Assembly: GCA_029974855.1 (NCBI GenBank)
Contig: JARKQO010000561.1
Span: 1-24,398, forward strand
Origin: Eubacteriales bacterium
Lineage (GTDB): Bacteria > Bacillota_A > Clostridia > Christensenellales > Aristaeellaceae
DNA length: 24,398 bases
Direction of reading: 5' to 3'
Below, one piece after another: positions 6,265 through 13,940 of the stretch (position 1 is its first letter; every line of letters starts with the position of its first letter). The notes beneath the pieces were generated by a model that saw only the letters and a program-made list of their open reading frames with translations, was not told where the DNA came from and made no database searches. A program made the translations under genes and the position numbers.

Positions 6265-8778
6265 TTGAAAAAAGTCATCTCTCTCTTGCTCGTGCTTTTG
6301 TTGATCGTACCTGCGGCGTCGTTGGGGCAATCTACAGGCGCGGCATTTCAGACAGTGCCATTTGAAAGCGAGGGTTTCGTACGCATCATCAATCCCAATA
6401 ACGGGCCAACTCTCAGTTACTCCCCGCAAAGCGGTGTCTCCCTTCTCTCCATTGAGGACGGCGGTTATACCTATGCGTTCAAGGACCTGAACAGAAACGG
6501 GCAACTGGACGAATATGAGGACTGGCGTCTGTCCCCAGAAGACCGGGCCGCAGCCCTTACGGAGATGCTCCCGCTGGAGAACAAAGCGGGACTTATGGTC
6601 GTCAGCTTTCAGGTCCGCACAGACGAGGGCGGCGAAATATCCGAGGAGGTCAAAAGCATCGTCCTGGATGAGAAGATCCGTACTCTGCTCATTCGAAACT
6701 CGGCCAATTTTGACGACAAGGTGAAATGGTACAACTCGCTGCAGGCGATGGTGGAGGCGGATGACGAGTTTGGCATTCCTGTAACCCTGACAACTGACCC
6801 TAAGAATGGCAGCGCTGGCAGCGCAGAGGATGCCGCGCACAGTATGACCAGTGCCTCCGGGTGGCCATCGAGTCTGGCGCTGGCCGCTACTTTCGATCCG
6901 GCACAAGCGCTCCTCATGGGGCAGGTCATCGCCCGGGAGTACAGGGCGTTGGGCATCTCCAGCGGGTTGAGTCCCCAAATCGATTTGGCCACTGAACCCA
7001 GATGGAGCCGCTTCTCTGGAACGTATGGCGAAAGCTCGGCGCTTTCGGCGGCGTTCGCCAGGGCGATTGTATCGGGCATGCAATCCAGTTGGGACGGATT
7101 CGGGGCAGATGCGCAAGATCTCGGCTGGGGAGAGGATTCCGTTGTGGCGATGATCAAGCATTTCCCTGGCGACGGCGCTGCGGAAGCGGGGCGCGAAGCG
7201 CACAACAACTATGGCAAATACAATGTGTATCCAGGGCAGAACATGGCCGAGCATATCGAAGTGTTCAAGGCGGCTCTTACCTTGGATACCCTGACGGGTT
7301 CCGCCGCTGCTGTGATGCCCTCCTACTCCATGGCCTACGATGCGTTTGGCCCCATTGGCGAGGCCATGGGTTCCGCCTTCAGCGCATACAAGCTCAAAAC
7401 CATCCTGCGGGAGCAGCTGGGGTTCAAGGGGCTGATTTGCGCAGACTGGGAGATCACGGAGAACAAACCCTGGGGCATTGAAACCCAGGGATACATTGAG
7501 AAGTACGTTACGGCGCTGAAAAATGGTCTCAACCAGTTTGGCGGCCTCTATTTCAGCGATACGCTGGTGAACGCTTTTGAGGCGGGGGCCAGGATGCTCT
7601 CCAAAAGGGAATTGGTGTACCCAAGCTTCACGCGCGAGGCGGGGACAATCCGCCAGGGAATCAATGGCGAGCAGGTAATGTCGGATATCTATGACGAAAG
7701 CGTCTATTTGGTTCTCTACAACCATTTCCTGCTGGGTCTCTTCGAAAACCCCTATATCAGCCATGACGAGAGCCTCACAACGCTTACCAGTGAACAATAT
7801 GCCCAAATGGGATATGACGCGCAGCTGGCATCTATCGTCCTGCTGAAAAACAAGGGAAATGCCATTGCGGCTGCTTCCGGTGAAAAGCAAACCGTCTATA
7901 TCCCCATAGAGATCAATACTGGGGTGGTGAGCGCTGCTGTTGGAAACGACACGTTAGCCGCGCATAACTCCGGCGACTGGAGCCTTATCGGATATGAGCA
8001 GCTAACCTTCGATGGCGCGCTGGCCTATTCGTTTGATCCGGTCCTGGCCTCCCAATACTTCAACATCGTGACCGATATGCTCTCTCCCGACGCGGACTTG
8101 TCAAACATCACCGAGCAGGATATCATAAGGCGGACGGATTTCTCCGGTGTGGACTTCGCGTTGGTGAGTGTATCCGCCCCCCGCAACAGCGCGGGATACG
8201 AAAGCGCCAGGGTCAATCTTGATCCGGGTAATGGGGCTCTGGATAACGGGTACTATCCCATTTCGCTCATTTACAACGACTACCTCGCCGATCCGGCGGT
8301 GGTTCGGGAATATCCCATCGCCGTGGATCCCAACGAGGAGGTGGAATGGACCGCCGCAGGAGGCCAGCGCGGGCGCTCCCGCTACTATGGAGGCAAAACC
8401 ACCCTCGGACAAAACATGGCGGATCTGAATCTGATGGAAACCACCCGCGAAACAATTGGGGATCTGCCCATGGTGGTGTACATCAGCGCGTCAAACCCCT
8501 TCTGTGCCTATGAGTTTGAGCCCTTCACGGACGCCATCCTCGTGGGCATGGGCATCAGCGCAAATGCCGCGCTGGATGTGATTTCCGGGAAGCATGAGCC
8601 TAGCGGGCTGTTGCCGATGCAGCTTCCAGCGGATATGTCCACTGTGGAACGGCAAATGGAGGATGTTCCCTTTGATATGGAGTGTCACGTGGATACGGAA
8701 GGAAACCGCTATGATTTCGCCTTTGGCCTGGACTGGTCCGGCGTAATCCAGGATACACGCGTCACGGCGTACAGGTAA
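6265..8778 (+). CDS. secreted glycoside hydrolase family 3 protein (beta-glucosidase/xylosidase-like)
   Basis: 837 aa from TTG 6265, chosen because AGGAGG (6251-6256) lies 8 bases upstream and the product then starts with a signal peptide (KKVISLLLVLLLIVPAAS). GH3 enzymes remove terminal sugars from beta-glycosides by a retaining mechanism. Visible GH3 marks are EPRWSRFSGTYGE, KHFPGDGAAEAG, the nucleophile block GFKGLICADW with the likely nucleophile D394, LLGLFENPY linking to the second domain, and SIVLLKN opening the alpha/beta sandwich. A loop DLNRNGQLDEYED near residue 73 resembles an EF-hand calcium site, as seen in some gut GH3 proteins. No anchor or Fn3-like third domain is seen. The nucleophile motif has Ala where Ser is usual. 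It sits between the regulator and kinase of an Agr-like system. The substrate is unknown. Confidence 0.88.
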   Translation: MKKVISLLLVLLLIVPAASLGQSTGAAFQTVPFESEGFVRIINPNNGPTLSYSPQSGVSLLSIEDGGYTYAFKDLNRNGQLDEYEDWRLSPEDRAAALTEMLPLENKAGLMVVSFQVRTDEGGEISEEVKSIVLDEKIRTLLIRNSANFDDKVKWYNSLQAMVEADDEFGIPVTLTTDPKNGSAGSAEDAAHSMTSASGWPSSLALAATFDPAQALLMGQVIAREYRALGISSGLSPQIDLATEPRWSRFSGTYGESSALSAAFARAIVSGMQSSWDGFGADAQDLGWGEDSVVAMIKHFPGDGAAEAGREAHNNYGKYNVYPGQNMAEHIEVFKAALTLDTLTGSAAAVMPSYSMAYDAFGPIGEAMGSAFSAYKLKTILREQLGFKGLICADWEITENKPWGIETQGYIEKYVTALKNGLNQFGGLYFSDTLVNAFEAGARMLSKRELVYPSFTREAGTIRQGINGEQVMSDIYDESVYLVLYNHFLLGLFENPYISHDESLTTLTSEQYAQMGYDAQLASIVLLKNKGNAIAAASGEKQTVYIPIEINTGVVSAAVGNDTLAAHNSGDWSLIGYEQLTFDGALAYSFDPVLASQYFNIVTDMLSPDADLSNITEQDIIRRTDFSGVDFALVSVSAPRNSAGYESARVNLDPGNGALDNGYYPISLIYNDYLADPAVVREYPIAVDPNEEVEWTAAGGQRGRSRYYGGKTTLGQNMADLNLMETTRETIGDLPMVVYISASNPFCAYEFEPFTDAILVGMGISANAALDVISGKHEPSGLLPMQLPADMSTVERQMEDVPFDMECHVDTEGNRYDFAFGLDWSGVIQDTRVTAYR

Positions 8779-8796
8779 AGGGTCGGTTACAACACA

Positions 8797-8821
8797 GCAC
8801 GCCCCACGATGTGGGGCGTGC
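8797..8821 (+). other. perfect 11-bp hairpin between GH3 and kinase genes
   Basis: GCACGCCCCAC (8797-8807) pairs perfectly with GTGGGGCGTGC (8811-8821) around a GAT loop. No T-tract follows on either strand, so it is not a classic terminator. It ends 20 bases before the kinase ATG and could be a processing or stabilising element, or a protein-binding palindrome. Confidence 0.6.
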
Positions 8822-8841
8822 AACCTTACATCAGGTGAGTT

Positions 8842-10140
8842 ATGCTAGACACGTTTGCGGGACAAGTGGCGGCCAGAATATCCGACGCGTTGACCTTATG
8901 CATGGTGATGGTTGCGTTGCTGATCATCTTTCAGGCGAAGTATGAAAAGAAGCGCGTCGTTTTCGCCCTGCTGATAGGCGACGCCGCAGGAATGGGCCTG
9001 ATCCTCCTGATGGAAAAAATTTCCGACAGGAGCTTTTGGTTTTACGTCTCTTGCTTCATCATTATCGGGGTAGCCTTCGCACGGGTCATGCTGGAGGGGG
9101 ATTTCATTCCGCAACTCATCCTTCTGGTTGTCCTCGTTACCGCCGCATATGAGCTTTCGTTTTTGGAGGAATGGACCCTACGGTACCTGTTTCCGCGTTT
9201 GCCTGCGTATAGGGCCGTTCTGATTCAGCCTTTATTGATATTCATCCTGTTCATAAACAGACGCCTCCTGCAAAAGGGCGCCAAAATCAACAACATTGTG
9301 CCCTATGCTTATTGTTTTGTCATCATCTGTACGTCGTTTCTGAGCCTCATCACCAGCAAAAGCTTTCTTTCCATGGGCATACACCTGTATACCCCGGAGG
9401 ATATGCAAATTCGTTTTTCCATTTCAATTTCCACATTTCTCATCAATCTATTGGTCTTTTACATATACAACAAGCTGGCCGTGCTCTATTCGGACAAATT
9501 GGAGCTTCAGCGGCTAAACTCCCGCCTATATTTGGAAAAGAGCGTGGCGATAGAGGCTGAACGAATGAGCAATCACATGAAAAAAACCATGCATGACATC
9601 AAAAATCATATCGGCACGGTAAGGACGCTGGCGGCGCAAAATGCCACGGAAGCGTTGCTGCGATATTTGGATGAAATCATCACCAGCCTCGAATTGTCCG
9701 GCAACGTGAACACCGGGAATTTGGTTGTGGATGCTATCTTAGCTCACAAGATGGGATTGGCCGAGGATAAAGGCGTTGTTTTTGCCATTTCCTCCTCAAC
9801 AAAACTAGCCTCAGATATTACGGTAAGCACCTATGACATATGCGCGCTTTTGAGCAACCTGATCGACAACGCCATAGAGGCGACAGCACAGTGCCCTACA
9901 CCTCGGATTGATCTCCTTATGCAGATCGTCAAAAACTATATCGTAATCCAAATATCCAACCATACGGCGGGCAATGAACTCATCTCTAACCCCCATTTGG
10001 CCACGACAAAAAGCGATGCCAGGAACCATGGATTAGGGCTCTTCATCATCCAGGACATCGTCAAGAAATACGACGGGGATTTGAAGATCAGTGTATCGGA
10101 TAGTGTTTTTTGTGTGGATGTGATGCTGCGGCTGTCTTAG
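8842..10140 (+). CDS. AgrC-like sensor histidine kinase (GHKL family)
   Basis: 432 aa. Six to seven hydrophobic segments occupy about 17-211, followed by a short coiled linker and a kinase core. The phosphorylated histidine is H251 in MHDIKNHIG. The GHKL ATPase has the N-box NLIDNAIEA (339-347) and the G-box NHGLGL (395-400), the pattern of AgrC/ComD-type peptide sensors that pair with LytTR regulators. AGGTGA at 8833-8838 serves ATG 8842. The multi-span N-terminus is typical of kinases that sense peptides or membrane-soluble ligands; the ligand is unknown. It is the last gene of the island, 76 bases before the right repeat, and no terminator follows. Confidence 0.92.
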   Translation: MLDTFAGQVAARISDALTLCMVMVALLIIFQAKYEKKRVVFALLIGDAAGMGLILLMEKISDRSFWFYVSCFIIIGVAFARVMLEGDFIPQLILLVVLVTAAYELSFLEEWTLRYLFPRLPAYRAVLIQPLLIFILFINRRLLQKGAKINNIVPYAYCFVIICTSFLSLITSKSFLSMGIHLYTPEDMQIRFSISISTFLINLLVFYIYNKLAVLYSDKLELQRLNSRLYLEKSVAIEAERMSNHMKKTMHDIKNHIGTVRTLAAQNATEALLRYLDEIITSLELSGNVNTGNLVVDAILAHKMGLAEDKGVVFAISSSTKLASDITVSTYDICALLSNLIDNAIEATAQCPTPRIDLLMQIVKNYIVIQISNHTAGNELISNPHLATTKSDARNHGLGLFIIQDIVKKYDGDLKISVSDSVFCVDVMLRLS

Positions 10141-10216
10141 CATCCGGCACTGATCGTACATGCCGGTTCCTCCATACCTCAGTCCTGCGTCCAGGATCGT
10201 AAACGGAACAGAGGCA

Positions 10217-10259
10217 GGGGAGCTGATCCGGTGGCTGGGGCTGGCGTATCCGCCGTAGC
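10217..10259 (+). repeat. right 43-bp direct repeat (displaced 3' end of a D-like ger gene)
   Basis: 41 of 43 bases match 4543-4585. Read in the same frame it still encodes GELIRWLGLAYPP and a stop. The two differences are synonymous. Upstream of it the frame is not continued by recognisable ger sequence, so it is a gene fragment. It abuts the aldo/keto reductase promoter. Confidence 0.9.
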
Positions 10260-10270
10260 CGCGCCTTCTC

Positions 10271-10299
10271 TTGCGGCCCCTGGGCGAATATGGTATCAT
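10271..10299 (+). promoter_or_regulatory. vegetative promoter of the aldo/keto reductase
   Basis: TTGCGG (10271-10276), a 17-base spacer and TATCAT (10294-10299) with an extended TG (10291-10292). It begins 12 bases after the right repeat, so this gene has its own promoter independent of the ger operon and the island. Confidence 0.7.
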
Positions 10300-10319
10300 G
10301 GCCCCGGGGAGGTGAGGGC

Positions 10320-11174
10320 ATGTTATCCCATCCACTGGGCAAAACCGGCATCCATGCCTCCGGGGTGGTCTTTGGCGGAATCATCAACATGGACGAAACC
10401 CAAAGCCAGGCGGACCGCTTTGTGGCCCAGGCCGTGGAAGCGGGGGTCAATTATTTCGACGTGGCCCCCTCCTACGGCAACGCGGAGGAAAGGCTGGGCC
10501 CGGCTTTGGCGCCCTTTCGCAAGGACGTGTTTTTGGCTTGCAAAACCGGCCGCCGGGACGCCCCGGGCGCTGCGGCGGAGCTGGCGGCCTCCCTGAAAAA
10601 GCTGAAAACCGACTACTTTGACGTATACCAGCTCCACGCCCTCACCACCCAGGAGGACCTGGACCTGGCCTTCGGCCCTGGAGGGGCCATGGAAGCGGTG
10701 CTGCGGGCCAAGGCGGAGGGAGCCGTCCGAAACGTGGGCTTTTCCGCCCACAACGAGGAGGTGGCCCTGCGGGCCCTGACCCTGTACGATTTCGACACCG
10801 TGCTGTTCCCCCTGAACTGGGCCCTGGGCCTTACCCGGGGCTGGGGCGACCGCATCGCGGAGGCCGCGGGGCAGCGGGGCGCGGGCCTGCTGGGCATGAA
10901 GGCCTTGGTGCGCCGCCAGTGGCGGGAGGGGGAGGCCCGGCCCTTTCCCAAATCCTGGTGCCAGCCCATCTGGGGAGACGAGGCCCTGGGCCTGGCCGCC
11001 ATGAAGTACGCCGTGGCCAAGGGGGCCCATACCTTGGTGCCCCCGGGCAACTTCCAACACTTCTCCTTCATGGCGGACCATGTGGACCGGGCCTTTAGCC
11101 AGCCCATGACCCAGGAGGAGTGGGCCCTGCTGCGCCGGGAGGCCAAAGAGGTGGAAAACGAGCTGATTTTCTAA
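10320..11174 (+). CDS. aldo/keto reductase family oxidoreductase
   Basis: 284 aa. NAD(P)H-dependent reduction of an aldehyde or ketone in a TIM barrel. The opening LGKTGIHASGVVFGG and the catalytic tetrad D47, Y52 (FDVAPSYGNAE), K75 (CKT) and H106 (QLHA) are all visible. Start ATG 10320 has GGGGAGGTGA at 10306-10315; an upstream in-frame ATG at 10290 lies inside the promoter. The protein lacks a C-terminal ferredoxin domain, although the barrel resembles the subgroup annotated as such reductases. It is monocistronic, with its own promoter and terminator, and high in G+C like the ger operon. The substrate is unknown. Confidence 0.9.
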   Translation: MLSHPLGKTGIHASGVVFGGIINMDETQSQADRFVAQAVEAGVNYFDVAPSYGNAEERLGPALAPFRKDVFLACKTGRRDAPGAAAELAASLKKLKTDYFDVYQLHALTTQEDLDLAFGPGGAMEAVLRAKAEGAVRNVGFSAHNEEVALRALTLYDFDTVLFPLNWALGLTRGWGDRIAEAAGQRGAGLLGMKALVRRQWREGEARPFPKSWCQPIWGDEALGLAAMKYAVAKGAHTLVPPGNFQHFSFMADHVDRAFSQPMTQEEWALLRREAKEVENELIF

Positions 11175-11185
11175 AGCGGAAGGAA

Positions 11186-11231
11186 GAAGGGCGCGGGGGG
11201 CGAGGGAGGCCTTCCCGCGTCCTTCGTTTTT
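11186..11231 (+). terminator. intrinsic terminator after the aldo/keto reductase
   Basis: GAAGGGCGCGGG (11186-11197) pairs with CCCGCGTCCTTC (11214-11225), twelve pairs with one G-U, followed by GTTTTT. Starts 12 bases after the stop. Confidence 0.9.
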
Positions 11232-11335
11232 GGCCTACATAAAGATGAATCCGAGTTCACCGGGATGCGCCACTGATAAGGCAGTCCCGGCGCTGTGGCC
11301 GGGATACTGGGGCAAAATGTGCGCACAGACCGACT

Positions 11336-11863
11336 CTACCCGGCCCGGCTGAAAACCAGGCAGTAAAAGTTTTCCCCCAGCCGAAACCGGTCTATCTGCG
11401 CAAAGCCGTTCTCCGCCAGAACTTCGGCTGCCTCGGCCTCGGAAATCCTGCGGCCCACAGGAGGACCCATGGGCGTAGCCGCCTTGTGGAACTCAATGAC
11501 CGCCAGAGCGCCCTCCCGCTTCAAAACGCGCCTGATTTGCCCCATCATGCCGGGGATGTCCTCCAGCTCGTGCAGCACCGTGCACAGCAGCGCCACGTCA
11601 CAGGAAGCCTCCGGCAGATTCTCCACAGCGTCCTCAATGACCACATTGGGGGCGCTGTTTTTGGCCCGCAATATCTCCCGCATTTCGGCGGATATCTCAA
11701 CGGCGTACACGGCCTTTGCGGTCATGGCGGCGGCGTAGGTGAACACGCCCGTTCCCGCCCCTATATCGCAAAGCGCGCCGTTTTCTGAAAGCCCGATTCG
11801 CGCCAGGGTCTCCTTTGGAGCCAGCTCCTTTATCCGCGCCGGATTGTCCAGTTTATGCGCCAT
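11336..11863 (-). CDS. class I SAM-dependent methyltransferase
   Basis: 175 aa. Motif I DIGAGTGVF (33-41) binds S-adenosylmethionine; the acidic end of strand 2 is in AVEIS, and LLCTVLHELED matches motif IV of the UbiE/Methyltransf_11 group. The start MAHKLDNPARIKELAP at 11863 has GGGAGGGTTGAAGAGG upstream; the longer frame to 11908 has no clear site. It follows mntP on the same strand after a 64-base gap with no convincing terminator, so it may be co-transcribed from the riboswitch-controlled promoter. Substrate unknown. A 6-bp hairpin (TCCCGG/CCGGGA, near 11286-11305) without T-tract lies downstream. Confidence 0.85.
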   Translation of the reverse strand: MAHKLDNPARIKELAPKETLARIGLSENGALCDIGAGTGVFTYAAAMTAKAVYAVEISAEMREILRAKNSAPNVVIEDAVENLPEASCDVALLCTVLHELEDIPGMMGQIRRVLKREGALAVIEFHKAATPMGPPVGRRISEAEAAEVLAENGFAQIDRFRLGENFYCLVFSRAG

Positions 11864-11927
11864 CCTCTTCAACCCTCCCTGTCGATAACAATTCCATCCC
11901 ATTGGCAAGCGCCCAAATCAATGGGCC

Positions 11928-12497
11928 TTACCCAAACACCCCCAGGTGCTCCAGCAAAGTTTTCACCCCGATCAGCACCAGCACGACGCCGCCCGCCAGC
12001 TCCGCCTTTGCTTTGAACCTGGAACCCGCGCCCTTGCCAATCGCAACCCCCAGCATGGACAGCGCCAGGGTCGTTACGCCGATAAGGGAAACGGCGGGCC
12101 CGATCCGCACGCTCAGAAACGCGAAGGATACGCCCACCGCCAGGGCGTCCACGCTGGTGGCAACCGCCAGGGGCAGCATGTCCCCCGGCAAAAGCGACGA
12201 GCCGGCGGAGGTTGCGGGGCATTTGTCCCGCAGGCTCTCCTGGATCATCTTTCCGCCAATGAGGCCCAGCAGCACAAACGCGATCCAATGGTCAAAGGCG
12301 GTGATAGAATCCGCGAACTGCACGCCGATGAAATACCCCGCCAGCGGCATGATAGCCTGGAACGCGCCAAAATACAACCCCACCGTCAGCGCGTCCCTCA
12401 GGCGCGCCCTTTCCATGGACAGCCCCTTGCACACCGCCACCGCGAACGCGTCCATGGACAGCCCTACCGCGATCAGAAACAGCTCCGCCATTCCCAT
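11928..12497 (-). CDS. mntP: manganese efflux pump MntP
   Basis: 189 aa, six predicted membrane helices in two homologous halves, as in MntP (DUF204). The paired motifs VGLSMDAFAVAVCKG (about 12-26) and VATSVDALAVGVSFA carry the aspartates thought to bind the metal, and GKMIQES is also typical. MntP exports Mn(II) and protects against manganese excess. Start ATG 12497 has AAAGGGGGA 8 bases upstream; a longer frame to 12740 runs through the riboswitch and is rejected. A yybP-ykoY-type element in the leader supports both the function and manganese-induced expression. Confidence 0.95.
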   Translation of the reverse strand: MGMAELFLIAVGLSMDAFAVAVCKGLSMERARLRDALTVGLYFGAFQAIMPLAGYFIGVQFADSITAFDHWIAFVLLGLIGGKMIQESLRDKCPATSAGSSLLPGDMLPLAVATSVDALAVGVSFAFLSVRIGPAVSLIGVTTLALSMLGVAIGKGAGSRFKAKAELAGGVVLVLIGVKTLLEHLGVFG

Positions 12498-12523
12498 GGT
12501 CCAATCCCCCTTTGTATCATGGC

Positions 12524-12562
12524 AAAGGAAAAGCCCAAGCATCATCGCGTATACTTGAGCCT
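12524..12562 (-). terminator. terminator-like hairpin in the mntP leader (expression platform)
   Basis: On the minus strand AGGCTCAAG (12562-12554) pairs with CTTGGGCTT (12539-12531), nine pairs with two G-U, followed by a T-rich run TTTTCCTTT. It sits between the riboswitch and the mntP ATG, where manganese binding would be expected to prevent termination. Confidence 0.6.
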
Positions 12563-12604
12563 CGCGGAGCGGGAGCATGAAGACCCTGTATAGCGCAACG
12601 GCTA

Positions 12605-12693
12605 TCCATGAGTCTCGTCTTTTCAGGCAAGCCAGGTCACAAGGACCAGCATGTTGACTTGCCGCGCCTTGGCGCAGACTACTCCCCCATGAG
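12605..12693 (-). ncRNA. yybP-ykoY manganese riboswitch
   Basis: Reading the minus strand, the element has GGGGGAGTAGT, then a CG-rich hairpin (TGCGCC/GGCGCG), then GTCAACAT, a further stem (CTGGTC/GACCTGG region) and GACGAGACT. These are the ordered conserved blocks of yybP-ykoY RNAs, which bind Mn(II) between the GGGGAGUAG and GAGAC loops. The closing P1 stem can form from TCATGG at both ends (six pairs, two G-U). It lies between a strong promoter and mntP, the classical target of this RNA. Confidence 0.85.
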
Positions 12694-12711
12694 CTTTTCA
12701 ATTGTTTGATT

Positions 12712-12740
12712 ATGATAGCATACCCGGGGCCCGGCGTCAA
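12712..12740 (-). promoter_or_regulatory. mntP: promoter of the mntP riboswitch transcript
   Basis: On the minus strand TTGACG (12740-12735), a 17-base spacer and TATCAT (12717-12712). The transcript would start near 12705, about a dozen bases before the riboswitch. Confidence 0.8.
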
Positions 12741-12803
12741 CGGCGGGGCAAAAGCGGGAAAAGGACGCCCGCGGAAAACCGGGCCCAGCCGCCCACGGAA
12801 AAA

Positions 12804-12843
12804 TTGACAATCTCCCTGGCCCTTGCTATAATAAATCGATTAC
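12804..12843 (+). promoter_or_regulatory. promoter and operator of the LacI-family regulator
   Basis: TTGACA (12804-12809), a 17-base spacer and TATAAT (12827-12832) are full consensus. AATCGATTAC (12834-12843) lies just downstream and matches ten bases of the perfect palindrome at the operon promoter (13941-13952). Negative autoregulation by the LacI protein is the likely reading. Confidence 0.8.
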
Positions 12844-12862
12844 ATGCCATGAGGTGTTTTTT

Positions 12863-13873
12863 GTGAAAATCAAGGATATATCCAAGCTGGCGGGGGTTTC
12901 CGTGGCCTCGGTATCCCGGGTGATCAACGGGGACCCCCATGTCTTGCCGGCCACCAGGGAAAAGGTGCTCAAGGCCATTTCCGAGTCGGGCTATGTGCCC
13001 AACCTCACCGGCCGTATGCTTCGCACCCAGCGCAGCAACAAGCTGCTGATTGTGGTGCCCAACATCTCCAACCCCTTTTTCAGCAAGATCATCAAGGGAA
13101 TGGAGGACGCGGCCAGCCAGTTTGGCTACGAGCTGCTGGTAGCCATTACCAACTGCAATGTCCAAACCGAGAAAAAGTACGTCACAATGCTGGAGACCAA
13201 GCAGGTGGACGGGATGATCACCTTCCTGTCGGTTTTGCCAGCCCAGACCTTCGGGGCCCTCAGCGCCCGCTATCCGGTGGTGCAATGCTGCGAGCCCATG
13301 AAAAACATCACCACCTCCATGGTGTATGTGGCCAACCGCGCGGCCGCCCACGAGGCCATCACCTACCTGATCCGCAAAAACCGGCGGCGCATCGCCATCC
13401 TGCTGGGGCATGTCTACCACCACTCCGAAAGCGAGCGCCTGTGCGGCTATCAGGACGCCCTGCGGGAAAACGGTCTGGAGATTGAAAAGCAATATATGGT
13501 GGATTGTGAATACGAATATGAGGACGCCACCCTGAAAATGGATCAGCTGCTTGCCTTGCCCCAGCCGCCGGACGCGGTGTTCTGCTGCTCGGATGTGATG
13601 GCCATCGGCGCGGTCCGCAGCATCCTGGCCCATGGGAAGATTCCGGGGGCGGATATTGATGTAATCGGTTTCGACAACAACTCCATTTCCAGCGTATACA
13701 TTCCCTCCATTTCCACAGTTGCCCAGCCCCGCTATGAAATCGGCAAGGCAGCGGTGGAGCTTTTGGTGGAAAAAATCAACAACCCCCAAGCCATCCATAA
13801 GCTGATGATCCTGCCGCACCAGTTGATTTTACGGGATTCCACCGGCTCCGCCCCTCAAAAGCAAAGCCTGTGA
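12863..13873 (+). CDS. LacI-family transcriptional regulator
   Basis: 336 aa. The N-terminal helix-turn-helix KIKDISKLAGVSVASVSRVIN and the hinge region (GYVPNLTGRMLRTQ) precede a periplasmic-binding-protein-like effector domain starting KLLIVVPNISNPFF. The end IGFDNNSISSVYIPSISTVAQP is characteristic. Start GTG 12863 has GAGGTG at 12851-12856. It is expected to repress the sugar operon that begins 128 bases downstream and its own promoter, through ATCGAT-centred operators, with release by a sugar-like effector. Its own operon position suggests local rather than global control. Confidence 0.93.
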   Translation: MKIKDISKLAGVSVASVSRVINGDPHVLPATREKVLKAISESGYVPNLTGRMLRTQRSNKLLIVVPNISNPFFSKIIKGMEDAASQFGYELLVAITNCNVQTEKKYVTMLETKQVDGMITFLSVLPAQTFGALSARYPVVQCCEPMKNITTSMVYVANRAAAHEAITYLIRKNRRRIAILLGHVYHHSESERLCGYQDALRENGLEIEKQYMVDCEYEYEDATLKMDQLLALPQPPDAVFCCSDVMAIGAVRSILAHGKIPGADIDVIGFDNNSISSVYIPSISTVAQPRYEIGKAAVELLVEKINNPQAIHKLMILPHQLILRDSTGSAPQKQSL

Positions 13874-13900
13874 CACGGCAAAAAAAACCCATCCATCCTA

Positions 13901-13929
13901 TTGACGCTGCCGCCTGACTGTGTTATACT
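13901..13929 (+). promoter_or_regulatory. promoter of the sugar operon
   Basis: TTGACG (13901-13906), a 17-base spacer and TATACT (13924-13929), 73 bases before the first gene. Confidence 0.85.
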
Positions 13930-13940
13930 TGAGGTAACGG

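Larger units (their letters stand above)
4543..10259. mobile_element. putative genomic island flanked by 43-bp direct repeats
   Basis: The repeats at 4543-4585 and 10217-10259 enclose 5,631 bases of visibly lower G+C than both flanks. The contents are a membrane-anchored winged-helix gene, a possible small peptide, a LytTR regulator, a secreted GH3 protein and an AgrC-like kinase. The left repeat forms the 3' end of the small germination gene. The right repeat sits just before the promoter of the aldo/keto reductase, which would be the original neighbour of the ger operon. No integrase, transposase or inverted terminal repeat is visible, so the mode of entry is unknown. Integration at a gene 3' end, or recombination between allelic gene ends, are both possible. 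Confidence 0.55.

Noticed and set aside
10033..10335. Minus-strand frame across the right repeat as a gene or transposase remnant
   Set aside because: It runs through the end of the kinase gene, the repeat and the reductase promoter, with no recognisable motif or ribosome site.
11280..11310. Hairpin TCCCGG/CCGGGA as a terminator for the methyltransferase
   Set aside because: The stem is only 6 bp and no T-tract follows on the minus strand; listed only within the gene entry.
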